Shown one piece after another: positions 22,292 to 31,584 of a stretch of DNA of 64,000 nucleotides (position 1 is the first letter of the stretch; each line of letters starts with the position of its first letter). The position numbers were made by a program, and so were the translations under genes. The notes beneath the pieces are model-generated. The model was not told where the DNA came from. It searched no databases and worked only from the letters and a program-made list of their open reading frames with translations. This DNA comes from a virus: IMG/VR virus record IMGVR_UViG_3300025646_005482, positions 62,001 through 126,000 of that record; one strand, 5' to 3'.

Positions 22292-23527
22292 ATGGCAGAA
22301 AAAACAGCAGTCGACGGAGTAGGACCGGTCGCATCACAATTAAAGGAAACTTTTAGTTCTCTTGAGCGTGCTCAGCTGAGCGCTATCAAAAATATGGGAG
22401 GAGGAGCAGTTAATCCTCGTCCTGGTACTGGAGGATCTGATGTTAGTGGTATTGTGACACGAATTAATCCTACACAAAAATCTGCAATGGAAATAGGAGC
22501 AAACTTAGCTGCAAAACTAGAAAGATCAGGTGCTGTTTTGCGCGCAGCTTCGGGTGAAATAAGCGCACAAATAAATTCGACAGTACAAGATAAATTACCA
22601 TTAGCACGAAGATATCCTAAACAAATCCCAGATCTTTCTAATGTCAAAAACAGAGTACCAGATCCTTACGGTACTAGTGTCGAAGAAAGAATTAAAACAC
22701 AAAAAGAAAGTATTTTAGGTGAAGAAGATTTCCAGTACGAAGGTTTAGCTTATCCTCCAGATCTTGGTGAAAATACAGCTAAAGCTTGGATTGAATTGGA
22801 ATTTATGACATATACTCGTGGATCGCCATTCGGTAAAGGACAGATTAACGGTGGTACAGTTATCAAGCTTCCTCTGCCTGAAAATTTAAATGTTTATCAC
22901 TCTATTAGATACGAAGAAAGAGATACTGGTACACTTGGTGCACTTGCTCAAAAAGATTCTGCTAGAATTGTAGCGTCTAATGCAACAGCTGAAGCAAATA
23001 AAAAATTCGAAGATATGCAAATGAAAAATTTGATTTCAGGATTAAGTGGCAGCGATTTGCTCAAAGATGCAGCAGAAGTGGCTGGTTATGCTGCGTATTC
23101 TAAACTTGTTGAATCAGAGCCAGTACTAGGTGGTTTAGCAGGTCAAATATCAGGTGTAATTCCAAATCCACACCCAACAGTATTTTTTAAGGGTGTTGAT
23201 CTAAGACAGTTTGAATGGACTTGGCACTTTGTTCCTCGTTCTGCAGCTGAAGCTGCGAGATTAAAACAAATTATAGTAATGATCAAATCAAAGATACTAC
23301 CTAAAAATGGTGGTAACTTTATGGATTACCCAGATTTGATTCAGCCGAGAGTAATTCCAGAAGATCAAGCGTGGGGTAAATTTAGAAGATGTGCTGTTAA
23401 AAACTTTAGTATTAACTTTACTGGCGAAGGTACATCAGCCTTTTTCGTCAATGGTGCACCTGTTTCAGTCAGATGTCAAATGTCTTTCCAAGAAATTGAA
23501 GCATTTATAAATCAATCTGAGGGATAA
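22292..23527 (+). CDS. gp48: Baseplate tail tube cap gp48
   Basis: 411 residues (T4 gp48 is 364). The C-terminal part carries the family pattern: NPHPTVFFKGVDLRQFEWTW, PRSAAEAARLKQII, and a tube-like end (KNFSINFTGEGTSAFF, VRCQMSFQEIE). The N-terminal 100 residues are low-complexity. In T4, gp48 caps the baseplate hub and lets the tube polymerise. First gene of the rightward baseplate operon, divergent from gp4. Confidence 0.85.
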   Translation: MAEKTAVDGVGPVASQLKETFSSLERAQLSAIKNMGGGAVNPRPGTGGSDVSGIVTRINPTQKSAMEIGANLAAKLERSGAVLRAASGEISAQINSTVQDKLPLARRYPKQIPDLSNVKNRVPDPYGTSVEERIKTQKESILGEEDFQYEGLAYPPDLGENTAKAWIELEFMTYTRGSPFGKGQINGGTVIKLPLPENLNVYHSIRYEERDTGTLGALAQKDSARIVASNATAEANKKFEDMQMKNLISGLSGSDLLKDAAEVAGYAAYSKLVESEPVLGGLAGQISGVIPNPHPTVFFKGVDLRQFEWTWHFVPRSAAEAARLKQIIVMIKSKILPKNGGNFMDYPDLIQPRVIPEDQAWGKFRRCAVKNFSINFTGEGTSAFFVNGAPVSVRCQMSFQEIEAFINQSEG

Positions 23528-23529
23528 TA

Positions 23530-24396
23530 ATGTCAGATAGAACACAATACTTTAAAAAATTCCCGCTGACCATCTATAACGATGTACCCGCTATTAATAT
23601 CTTACGACGTGTAGATTTTAATACTAAAGTGAGGGATTTCTTTACAGCTTTTTATAGTTTTACAGTTAAATCAGGCGAAAGACTAGAAACTGTTGCTTTC
23701 GATTATTATGATGATCAAGATTTGGATTGGTTAATCTATCATACAAACGATATCATGGATCCGTATCATGATGTAGTACTCGATTTTGAAGATTTCGAAG
23801 AGACAATAAAGAAAAAATATGGCAGTATACGTCTAGCTAAATTAAAGACTTTTTGTTATCGCAACAATTATAGAGGCGATATACAAATGTTAACTAGCGA
23901 CGGGTACTCAGCTCTTGATGGAGACGTAAAGAAATATTGGAAACCACAATTTGCTCTCGGCCAGATATCAGGTTATGATAGAAACGAAGATGATATGTTT
24001 GCTTCTACTAATCGTATCATATCTTTTTCGTTTTCAGCTACAGTAGAAAATACTTTTACTAAGAATGAAATAGTAACTAATAACAAAGGCGGTATGGCGC
24101 AGGTTGCGACTAGCAATACTTCTTATGTTACGTTGCAACACATCGAAGGAGATTGGGCAAGTTACACGACAAATTTTGATGTGACTGGTGATGAATCAGG
24201 ACGAGTCATTAATTTCGATCATGCGACTTATAAACTTATTCAACATGTAATACCAGAAGCCGAAGCAATTTATTTTGAAAAATATAGTTTCTATGATTAT
24301 GAAACAGAAAAGAACGATGCATTACGTAATATTTCTCTGATAGATAAAGCCTACGCAGAAGAAATTAATCTACAACTCGATGGTTTAATGAAGTAA
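23530..24396 (+). CDS. gp53: Baseplate wedge protein gp53
   Basis: 288 residues, longer than T4 gp53 (196). YFKKFPLTIYNDVPAINILRRVDF and the LysM-like segment VKSGERLETVAFDYYDDQDLDWLIYHTN identify it. The extra ~90 residues are a strand-rich insert (about 150-245). In T4, gp53 joins neighbouring wedges around the hub. Two bases after gp48. Confidence 0.9.
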   Translation: MSDRTQYFKKFPLTIYNDVPAINILRRVDFNTKVRDFFTAFYSFTVKSGERLETVAFDYYDDQDLDWLIYHTNDIMDPYHDVVLDFEDFEETIKKKYGSIRLAKLKTFCYRNNYRGDIQMLTSDGYSALDGDVKKYWKPQFALGQISGYDRNEDDMFASTNRIISFSFSATVENTFTKNEIVTNNKGGMAQVATSNTSYVTLQHIEGDWASYTTNFDVTGDESGRVINFDHATYKLIQHVIPEAEAIYFEKYSFYDYETEKNDALRNISLIDKAYAEEINLQLDGLMK

Positions 24397-25671
24397 ATGA
24401 AAGCTAAAGACGCTGGTGAGGTAATCATATCGGGTGAAAAGATATCGCTGAAAAAGTTTTCAGGCGGTGGAAATCTGAATATACACAACCTTGTCCAAAG
24501 AATGGAATTGGTTGAATCACTCGATACACATACTATTACTGCTGATTTTTATATCGCTGAAGGTATTGATTTACCTAATGAATATCCCATGGGTGGTGAA
24601 GAATTAGTAGAATTAGGAATACAAACTCCTGGAAAAGGAGTGTGTAATTATAAGTTCTTTATTGAAAGTATCAAAGCAATGACTACGAACGATGAATCTA
24701 ATATGCGTTCTTATTTGTTGCGTTGTACTACAAAAGATTTTCTAAAAAATAGTTGTACAGTATACACAAAGAGATATAAAGATAAACCATATGATGCGGC
24801 TTTACGTGAAGTCATTAATACGGATCTTGGTGCACAAGAACCATTAATGACAGTAGAGGCTACGAAAGGTAAGTTTGATTATGTTGTCAATCAAAAACGA
24901 CCTTTTCAGGTAGTAGATTTGATAAAAGAAAGAGCCGTCTCAGCCGAAGGAAATAAGTCTTCTATTTTTACATTCTATCAAGATGCTGATGGATACCACT
25001 TTACAACTATTGAGAAATTAATTACAGAACGAAAAGGTGGTGCAGAAAGTAAAACTTTTGTAGCTGACACATCTAATAAAATAGCCAATTATGAAGAAGT
25101 TATTAACGTTAGAAATATTCTAGCATACGAAACAGTTACGCAAGGATCATCAGTAGATAAAGTATTAGACGGTGCACAATATACGCAGATACGAGAATTT
25201 GATTTACATCGTGGTTCTTATTATGATATGCAAGAGTATATAAATCCAGCTCACCATGGCGCATTTAAAAAGACAGACGCGTCTAACGATTTTCATAGTG
25301 GTGATTATAATGGTTTTACTACAAAATTGCCTGGTGTAACTCGTATGGCATTTAAAGATGATACACGGCCCGAAATGGAACACAATAAAAACATTCATTG
25401 GGCCCGTGGTTTTATACCGAGGATGAATCAATACGGTGTAAGATTTAGAACGTATGGTGATACTGATATGAGAGTGGGAGATATTATAAAATTAAAGCTG
25501 CCTATTATATCAGGTACCACTGGATCTCGACCACAGAATAAAATATTTTCACAGAATTATATTGTGACTAATTTAAAACATGTTTTGCAAAAAACAGATC
25601 AAGGTAGATTCGAACACTTTTTGGTAATGGAAGTGGCCAAGCCAAATCAATATGGCAGACCGCTTGGATAA
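24397..25671 (+). CDS. gp27: Baseplate hub gp27-like
   Basis: 424 residues (T4 gp27 is 391). LNIHNLVQRMELVESLDTHTITADFYIAEG is a typical first tube-like domain, followed by LRCTTKDFLKN and INPAHHGAFKKTD. gp27 forms the trimeric hub ring that holds the gp5 spike. It starts on the base after the gp53 stop. Confidence 0.8.
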   Translation: MKAKDAGEVIISGEKISLKKFSGGGNLNIHNLVQRMELVESLDTHTITADFYIAEGIDLPNEYPMGGEELVELGIQTPGKGVCNYKFFIESIKAMTTNDESNMRSYLLRCTTKDFLKNSCTVYTKRYKDKPYDAALREVINTDLGAQEPLMTVEATKGKFDYVVNQKRPFQVVDLIKERAVSAEGNKSSIFTFYQDADGYHFTTIEKLITERKGGAESKTFVADTSNKIANYEEVINVRNILAYETVTQGSSVDKVLDGAQYTQIREFDLHRGSYYDMQEYINPAHHGAFKKTDASNDFHSGDYNGFTTKLPGVTRMAFKDDTRPEMEHNKNIHWARGFIPRMNQYGVRFRTYGDTDMRVGDIIKLKLPIISGTTGSRPQNKIFSQNYIVTNLKHVLQKTDQGRFEHFLVMEVAKPNQYGRPLG

Positions 25672-25682
25672 TGGAGAAATAA

Positions 25683-27743
25683 ATGGCATTTTATCATTTA
25701 GGACATGGATTTAATTGGTTTATGGGTCGAGTGGTAGAACTCGATCCAACCGAAGATCCAAAGTTCAAAAGATATTTAGGTCGTGTAAAAGTGCGAGTCA
25801 TACACGATCAAACTGGTGATTTAGGTAAAATCAAAGCTCCGTTTGGTATTCCTGATTCTGATCTATTATGGGCGTGGCCATTATCATCTATACAATCTGC
25901 AAGTTTAAGTTATCGCAAGATAGTAGAATTAGAAGAATATCCTACACCATTTTGGATTGATGCTGTGGGTACATCACCTACGGGCATCGCTGTTGGCACT
26001 TATGTTTTTGGTTTTTATATTGATGGTCAAGAAGGTAACATACCAGTTATTTTTGCTACCTATCATAAAGACTCAATATATCCTGAACCACCCACTGACG
26101 ATGCAGCTGGTGATATGTTGCAGATCAAACCTCCTGAAGGTCCCATTTTTGATTACATGGATGTATCTGCTCTGGCGAAAGGTTGGCATCATGATCCAGA
26201 ACGAGATGAGAATCATCCTTTAGGAAGAGAATATCCACCATCTACTGACCCCGAAAAGGGTGGTCAGATGCTGCCTAAACACAAATCGGCTGCTAATCCA
26301 GACGGTTATAAAAAAGGTTTGATGAATCTCGTTTGGGAACCAGCATCAGATTATAACACAAAATATCCGTTTAATTTTGTTCATACTACGAAATCAGGGC
26401 ATGCAATAGAGTTAGACGATACACAGGGACACGAGAGGATACAGTGGTGGCATCGATCTGGTAGCTTCGAAGAACTATCTAATAATATACTAGGTGGTCC
26501 TCAGGACAGAGACGGATTAGCTGGTGAGTATCCTCAAAAGATGGTTGGTTGGAAAGAACCAATGAAAAACCATGAACCGGGCACTCACCCGCCATGGGAA
26601 GGAAGACGTGTAAAGAAAACTACAGGCAATGATTATACTATCGTATTAGAAAACAAAGAGACGTATGTAGGTGCATCGACTAAACTAGAGATTGTTAATA
26701 ACACGACTTCTGGTATAGGCAATAATCATATCGAGACAGTTGCTAATAACGTTTATATCGCTGTAGGTTTTTATCCACGAACTGCAAACAATGAATTAAC
26801 GGGCGAATCAGCACGTTATCAATTAAAAGATTCATGGCAAGACGAAACTGGTTTTAGAAGCAACGCCGAGAAGAAGTTTAAAGAATTACCTGCTACGCAC
26901 AAATATGATTTTATTACAGACGTAGCTAACAACGTTCAAATGTCTGTGGGTTGGACGTGGAAAAAAGGAAGAGAGATTGATGTATATTCTGAGAAAAATA
27001 ATTTTGTTGAGATAGCAAACAATCAATTAGTATCTCTTGGTTGGATTCCACTCAATAATTACGATGGTGACAAAGAAGGTAGATCTATTCAAGCGCTTGA
27101 CAAGATGAATCATTATCTTGATGTCAAGAATAATAGTTTTACTACGATTGGGTGGAATCCGTTTACAGAAGCACGTCAAGCGACTGCCTTAGATATCTCA
27201 AACCATTACACTGATGTAAAGAATAATGCGTGGGTCAATATTGGTTATGAACCAAAAGGAGAAGATGCGCGCTTAATCAATTCTGACGACGTATATAACT
27301 ATTATACTGACGTGAGAAATACGTGGAGACAAACAACACAAAATAATTTATACATTAGTGTAGGTAATTTGCCTAAAGACGAAAGAAAAAAATCACAATC
27401 TGATGAACGAAGTTTATTCATAGATGTTTCGAATAAATGGGCTACACGAGTTGGTACAGATACAGCCTTTGATTTTAGAGGCAAGATGAACATGAACATC
27501 ATCAAAGAAGGTATGATTGATGCTCACTCACAATTCGTCATTAATGGACATCAAGAAGTTATAATTAAATCTCCTGTAGGCATTACATTTGAAGCGCCGT
27601 CAGTGACAGTAGTTGGTGGTAGTTTCTCAGCTGAGAAAGGTTTGAGTGCGATGTCGAAGGGAATGAGTACGTCTTTTACAGCAATGAATGGTGTCACACT
27701 TAATTTTACCGATGGAATATTAACTAGTATAGAAAGGCCGTAG
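25683..27743 (+). CDS. gp5: Baseplate central spike gp5-like, without lysozyme domain
   Basis: 686 residues. Residues 1-120 form the OB-fold of gp5/VgrG (YLGRVKVRVIHDQTGDLGK, then FWIDAVGTSPTGIAVGTYVFGFYIDGQEGN). GHAIELDDTQGHERIQWWHRSG near 238-260 is the VgrG-like spike entry. The T4 lysozyme domain (ExxxDxxxxT catalytic motif) is not seen. Residues ~345-590 hold about seven units built on an NN-x4-S/T-x-G motif (VANNVQMSVGW, IANNQLVSLGW, VKNNSFTTIGW and so on). The C-terminus is a short beta-helix with glycine-rich turns. Confidence 0.82.
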   Translation: MAFYHLGHGFNWFMGRVVELDPTEDPKFKRYLGRVKVRVIHDQTGDLGKIKAPFGIPDSDLLWAWPLSSIQSASLSYRKIVELEEYPTPFWIDAVGTSPTGIAVGTYVFGFYIDGQEGNIPVIFATYHKDSIYPEPPTDDAAGDMLQIKPPEGPIFDYMDVSALAKGWHHDPERDENHPLGREYPPSTDPEKGGQMLPKHKSAANPDGYKKGLMNLVWEPASDYNTKYPFNFVHTTKSGHAIELDDTQGHERIQWWHRSGSFEELSNNILGGPQDRDGLAGEYPQKMVGWKEPMKNHEPGTHPPWEGRRVKKTTGNDYTIVLENKETYVGASTKLEIVNNTTSGIGNNHIETVANNVYIAVGFYPRTANNELTGESARYQLKDSWQDETGFRSNAEKKFKELPATHKYDFITDVANNVQMSVGWTWKKGREIDVYSEKNNFVEIANNQLVSLGWIPLNNYDGDKEGRSIQALDKMNHYLDVKNNSFTTIGWNPFTEARQATALDISNHYTDVKNNAWVNIGYEPKGEDARLINSDDVYNYYTDVRNTWRQTTQNNLYISVGNLPKDERKKSQSDERSLFIDVSNKWATRVGTDTAFDFRGKMNMNIIKEGMIDAHSQFVINGHQEVIIKSPVGITFEAPSVTVVGGSFSAEKGLSAMSKGMSTSFTAMNGVTLNFTDGILTSIERP

Positions 27744-27752
27744 GATAATAAT

Positions 27753-28445
27753 ATGTCAATGTCAGTAGCGATAGCTCGCTTAAAATCAATGCAAGAAGAA
27801 CTCGAGGCCGCAACAGGTGTAACCGAGGTCGAATTGCCTGGTCCTCCCGCTGGTCAAGTAGTATCAGTCGCAGGTGAATTTAGTTGTGAAAGATTAGAAT
27901 TGTTAGTGCAAGAACATATCAAAGCCGTAACTGATATGATCAAAGCAAAAACGCAAGAAATCTCTGCGCTAATATCTAACTACGCTCCTATCTTATCTTT
28001 ACCGAGTGATCCGCTCAAGATTTTGAAATGGGCAAAGAAAGTAGTATTAGGAATGGCCGAACCTGCAATTGCAGCGGCTATTCAACATGCTATCGAAATT
28101 GCTCAATTGGCTGGAGCAATGGCTGGTTTGATCGGTGCAGTTGCAGCTGCGGCGTCTAGACTTGCAACGTGTATTACAAATCTAGTTCAAGATAGTTTAA
28201 AGTCTGTGATGGACGAATTGATGAATGGAGCAATTGCTCTATACGATCAAGCAACAGGAATTTATGAATCACTGAAAGATCAAGCGCTTGATCAACTTGG
28301 ATTCAATGAAATTTTAGAATTGTCAGATACCGTATCAGGCCAGATTGATACTCTGAAGAGCACGGTGGGTGACATTGAAAGTTCGGTCGATAGTATGTCG
28401 AATAGTGTTGACGTATTATCTGGCATTCAAGTACCAGCAACGTAG
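27753..28445 (+). CDS. Baseplate-associated hypothetical protein
   Basis: 230 residues. Helical throughout, with a long Ala-rich hydrophobic section (roughly 92-150: AAIQHAIEIAQLAGAMAGLIGAVAAAAS) and a C-terminal coiled coil. It lies between the spike and a candidate spike-tip gene. The hydrophobic helix could suit a hub protein ejected into the membrane, but this is a guess. No family recognised. Confidence 0.6.
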   Translation: MSMSVAIARLKSMQEELEAATGVTEVELPGPPAGQVVSVAGEFSCERLELLVQEHIKAVTDMIKAKTQEISALISNYAPILSLPSDPLKILKWAKKVVLGMAEPAIAAAIQHAIEIAQLAGAMAGLIGAVAAAASRLATCITNLVQDSLKSVMDELMNGAIALYDQATGIYESLKDQALDQLGFNEILELSDTVSGQIDTLKSTVGDIESSVDSMSNSVDVLSGIQVPAT

Positions 28446-28454
28446 GAATAGATC

Positions 28455-29360
28455 ATGGCAGATTGCGCAAATTGCGGAGCAGCTAATTCACCAGAATGTG
28501 AAAACTGTACAAAGTGTGGTAAACCCGTTGGTGGTATTCGCAGTGCTCCTCCTAATTCACCCACTGGTGGCCGGACAGTTTTTGGTACTGGTAGTATTGG
28601 TGCTAAGGGCAAGTGGTTTTCAGGAATCCAAGCTTTAGGTGAAAAAGCAGCAAAAGAAATTGCAGAACAAGTTTCTACAATTGGTCCGACTCGGGCAAAT
28701 AATAAAGTCAGAAAACCAGGAACTGGTCGGCCAAAACCAACTGTATATACAATTCCTCAAATCAATATACCTGTAGCTAATACAGAAGAATACGAAGTAT
28801 CATCTAACACCGAACTTTATATTCCTGCTATCGGTACTGAAATTGGTAATGGAGCTGTAGACTATGTAAAGTTTGCAGAAAAAATGCAAGCTCAAGCGAC
28901 AGAGTTAGCAAACAATCTACAGACGCTAAAGAATCAAAAGGGAGTTTCCAGCGGTGCAGGCGGGGGTGTACCTGACGGACCTGATTGTGATATCGACGTA
29001 GAATATCCTGCTAATACGTTTACGATTGAAGTTAAATCAAAATTTGAAGTTATACCGTGTGAAGATCCGGTGCCGTGTGAATTTACATGTTCAACATTTA
29101 CTGTAAATGCTGATGATACAGTTACTATAACAAACGGCACGATTACTATCACATTGAGTGGCGGCACATTGTCATTTGCTGGTGTGACGGCGATGGATTT
29201 ACCATCTGTCACAACTATCGGTGGTAATGCTATTGCTGATAAATCTTGGGTTACTAGCGGCTTCTCAGAAAATACCCATACTCATACATTCTCAGGTACT
29301 GGTTCTGACGGTAACACTAGTATTACTATTTCTGGAACTACGTCTGCAGCATCAACATAA
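28455..29360 (+). CDS. Candidate spike-tip protein with N-terminal Cys cluster and C-terminal HxH
   Basis: 301 residues. Five cysteines at 4, 7, 15, 18 and 21 (CANC, CENCTKC) look like a zinc finger or ribbon. The middle is Pro/Gly-rich with a helix. The C-terminus is beta-helix-like (TITNGTITITLSGGTLSFAGV) and ends with HTHTFSGTGSDGNTS, His275-x-His277, which recalls the iron-binding HxH tip of phage P2 gpV. Position after gp5 fits a tip, since no PAAR protein is visible. HTH motifs also occur in side tail fibres, so this is tentative. Confidence 0.5.
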   Translation: MADCANCGAANSPECENCTKCGKPVGGIRSAPPNSPTGGRTVFGTGSIGAKGKWFSGIQALGEKAAKEIAEQVSTIGPTRANNKVRKPGTGRPKPTVYTIPQINIPVANTEEYEVSSNTELYIPAIGTEIGNGAVDYVKFAEKMQAQATELANNLQTLKNQKGVSSGAGGGVPDGPDCDIDVEYPANTFTIEVKSKFEVIPCEDPVPCEFTCSTFTVNADDTVTITNGTITITLSGGTLSFAGVTAMDLPSVTTIGGNAIADKSWVTSGFSENTHTHTFSGTGSDGNTSITISGTTSAAST

Positions 29361-29363
29361 ATA
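29356..29363 (+). promoter_or_regulatory. Late promoter box variant CATAAATA
   Basis: CATAAATA at the end of the preceding gene, 19 bases before the gp25 ATG at 29383; predicted start near 29369. Confidence 0.45.
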
Positions 29364-29382
29364 ACAATTAAAAGAGAAAACA

Positions 29383-29823
29383 ATGGGCGTTAAGACAGCA
29401 AGAGAAAACGAACAATATAAAATCACGGCCAGAAATCGTGATTTGTTTAGCGATTTCAATCAATCTTTTTTACCTCATCCAAATACTGGTCAAATCAGTC
29501 GAAAGGTAAATGTCGACGCGGTTAAGATGTCTTTACGTAATCTCGTATTGACTAATAAATATGAAAGGTTAAGAAACCCACGATTTGGTGGCAATATTCG
29601 TAGGTGGTTGTTCGAGCCATCTACATCAGCATATGCTATTACAAAAGAAATAGAACGACATGTAAGAGAAATTGTTCGTCAATATGAGCCGCGAGTAAGA
29701 TTATTAGAAGTGATCGCATCAGCAACAGAAGATGATACCACCGTCAATATTTACATTAAGTTTAGCATCGTCTCATCAGAAAGAGATGAAGAACTCAACA
29801 TCACATTGTATAGAGTAAGATAA
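29383..29823 (+). CDS. gp25: Baseplate wedge gp25
   Basis: 146 residues (T4 gp25 is 132). DAVKMSLRNLVLTNKYERLRNPRFGGNIRRWLFEP contains the conserved EPR-type core (here NPRFGGNI...LFEP) of the GPW/gp25 family, and TTVNIYIKFSI the last strand. gp25 anchors the first sheath ring in T4-like baseplates. Stop and next ATG are adjacent. Confidence 0.92.
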   Translation: MGVKTARENEQYKITARNRDLFSDFNQSFLPHPNTGQISRKVNVDAVKMSLRNLVLTNKYERLRNPRFGGNIRRWLFEPSTSAYAITKEIERHVREIVRQYEPRVRLLEVIASATEDDTTVNIYIKFSIVSSERDEELNITLYRVR

Positions 29824-31584
29824 ATGGCCTCTACAAGTAACGATCTCACCACTCTCGACTTCGAATCCGTCAAAGAAAATCTAAAGACGTATCTATCTAG
29901 TCAAGCTATCTTTAAAGACTATGATTTCGAAGCATCTAATATCAGCGTTTTGTTAGATATTCTTGCATATAATACAAACCTCAATGGTTTTTATTTAAAC
30001 ATGATTGCAAATGAGATGTTTCTTGACTCAGCACTATTACGCGATTCTATTATTTCACATGCTAAAGAATTAAACTATTTGCCGCGGTCATTTAGATCAG
30101 CACAGGCTATTATCAACCTAACTCTTACTGACAATTCTAATAATTCTACAGTGCTTATACCGCGCGGTACCACATTTACCGGCCGCTCAGCCAATAAGAA
30201 TTTTACTTTTACGACTGCAGAAAATATACAAGCTCGTAGTACTAACATCACAAATCAATTTAAAGCTGACAATATAGTTATATACGAAGGTGATTACGTA
30301 CAAGATTCTTATGTAACTGATGCTCAAAATCAACCGCGTTTTATCATTACGAATAAAACTGTAGACACAAATAGTTTAAAGGTAATCGTTATTGAAGACA
30401 ATGGCGCAACAACACTGTCTTATGAAAGAAGAGATTCTCTTTTTGGCATCGGTGCTACTGATCAGGTTTTCTTTATACAAGCAGCAGAAAACGACACATA
30501 TGAAATTTTATTTGGTGATGGTGTTATAGGTAGACAACCTAAGAACAACTCTATTGTACTTATCGAGTATCGTGCATGCAACGGCGAATTGCCAAATGGC
30601 TTAGGTGTATTTGCTGCTGATGATAATGTTGGTTCAGCTACAGTTACGGCCGTTGAAACAGTGAGTAAAGCTTCTGGCGGTTCAATTCCTGAATCACTAG
30701 ATTCAATTAAGTTTAATGCGCCACGAGCATTTACTACTCAGGAACGTGTTGTTACAGCACAAGATTACGCCACACTTCTCAAAGCTAATTTCTCTGAGAT
30801 TAATGATGTTGCTGCATTTGGTGGAGAAGAATACACACCTCCTCAGTTTGGCAAAGTAATTGTTGCTGTAGATTTAAAGAACACAGACTTGTTGCCTGAT
30901 AGCTATCGTGAAAAATATAGAAACTTTATTGCACCTCGTAGCCCCTTGTCAATCGATCCAGTATTCGTCAAACCAGAATATTTGTATTTGTCTATTACTA
31001 CTAATGTCAAATACGATATCTCACAGACATCATTGGGTGTAGATGATATTAAGAGTCTTGTTGTATCAGCTATTCAAGCTTACAACGAAAATAGTCTAAA
31101 TGGATTTAAAAAGACGATGCGTTACAGTAAATTAGTTGCAGCAATCGATGGTGCACAAAACGCTATTATCAGCAACGATACTACTGTTTTGGCAACTCAA
31201 TACTTGCCATTGATAATCGGCCAGAGATCGGCTTATAAATTAGATTTTGCAATGCCATTAACTATTGACAAAGACAAATCTTCGGTTAAATCTGAATTGT
31301 TCCAATTCTCTGGCACACCGAGTTATATCAGAGATGACAACGATGGCAAATTAAGAATAGTCAATGAGGGAGCAGATGATGTTTTCTTGGCAACAGTTGG
31401 TTCGGTTGACTATAATAATGGAGAAATAATATTAGATGATTTTGCTACTGGTGACCAGAAAACACAATTGAAATTTACTGTTACTCCAAAAGAAAGAGAC
31501 ATTGCTTCTATTAGATCTTCTATTCTCAGAGTTCTCGATGAAGATATCACCGTAAGAGTCGACCAGGTCCGTTTAGATGGCTAG
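29824..31584 (+). CDS. gp6: Baseplate wedge gp6
   Basis: 586 residues (T4 gp6 is 660). LDFESVKENLKTYLSSQ, ISVLLDILAYNTNLNGFYLNMIANEMFLDSA and the central TAQDYATLLKANFSEINDVAAFGGEEY are typical of gp6/J-like wedge proteins. It forms the iris ring of the baseplate with gp7. Overlaps the next gene by 8 bases. Confidence 0.92.
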   Translation: MASTSNDLTTLDFESVKENLKTYLSSQAIFKDYDFEASNISVLLDILAYNTNLNGFYLNMIANEMFLDSALLRDSIISHAKELNYLPRSFRSAQAIINLTLTDNSNNSTVLIPRGTTFTGRSANKNFTFTTAENIQARSTNITNQFKADNIVIYEGDYVQDSYVTDAQNQPRFIITNKTVDTNSLKVIVIEDNGATTLSYERRDSLFGIGATDQVFFIQAAENDTYEILFGDGVIGRQPKNNSIVLIEYRACNGELPNGLGVFAADDNVGSATVTAVETVSKASGGSIPESLDSIKFNAPRAFTTQERVVTAQDYATLLKANFSEINDVAAFGGEEYTPPQFGKVIVAVDLKNTDLLPDSYREKYRNFIAPRSPLSIDPVFVKPEYLYLSITTNVKYDISQTSLGVDDIKSLVVSAIQAYNENSLNGFKKTMRYSKLVAAIDGAQNAIISNDTTVLATQYLPLIIGQRSAYKLDFAMPLTIDKDKSSVKSELFQFSGTPSYIRDDNDGKLRIVNEGADDVFLATVGSVDYNNGEIILDDFATGDQKTQLKFTVTPKERDIASIRSSILRVLDEDITVRVDQVRLDG

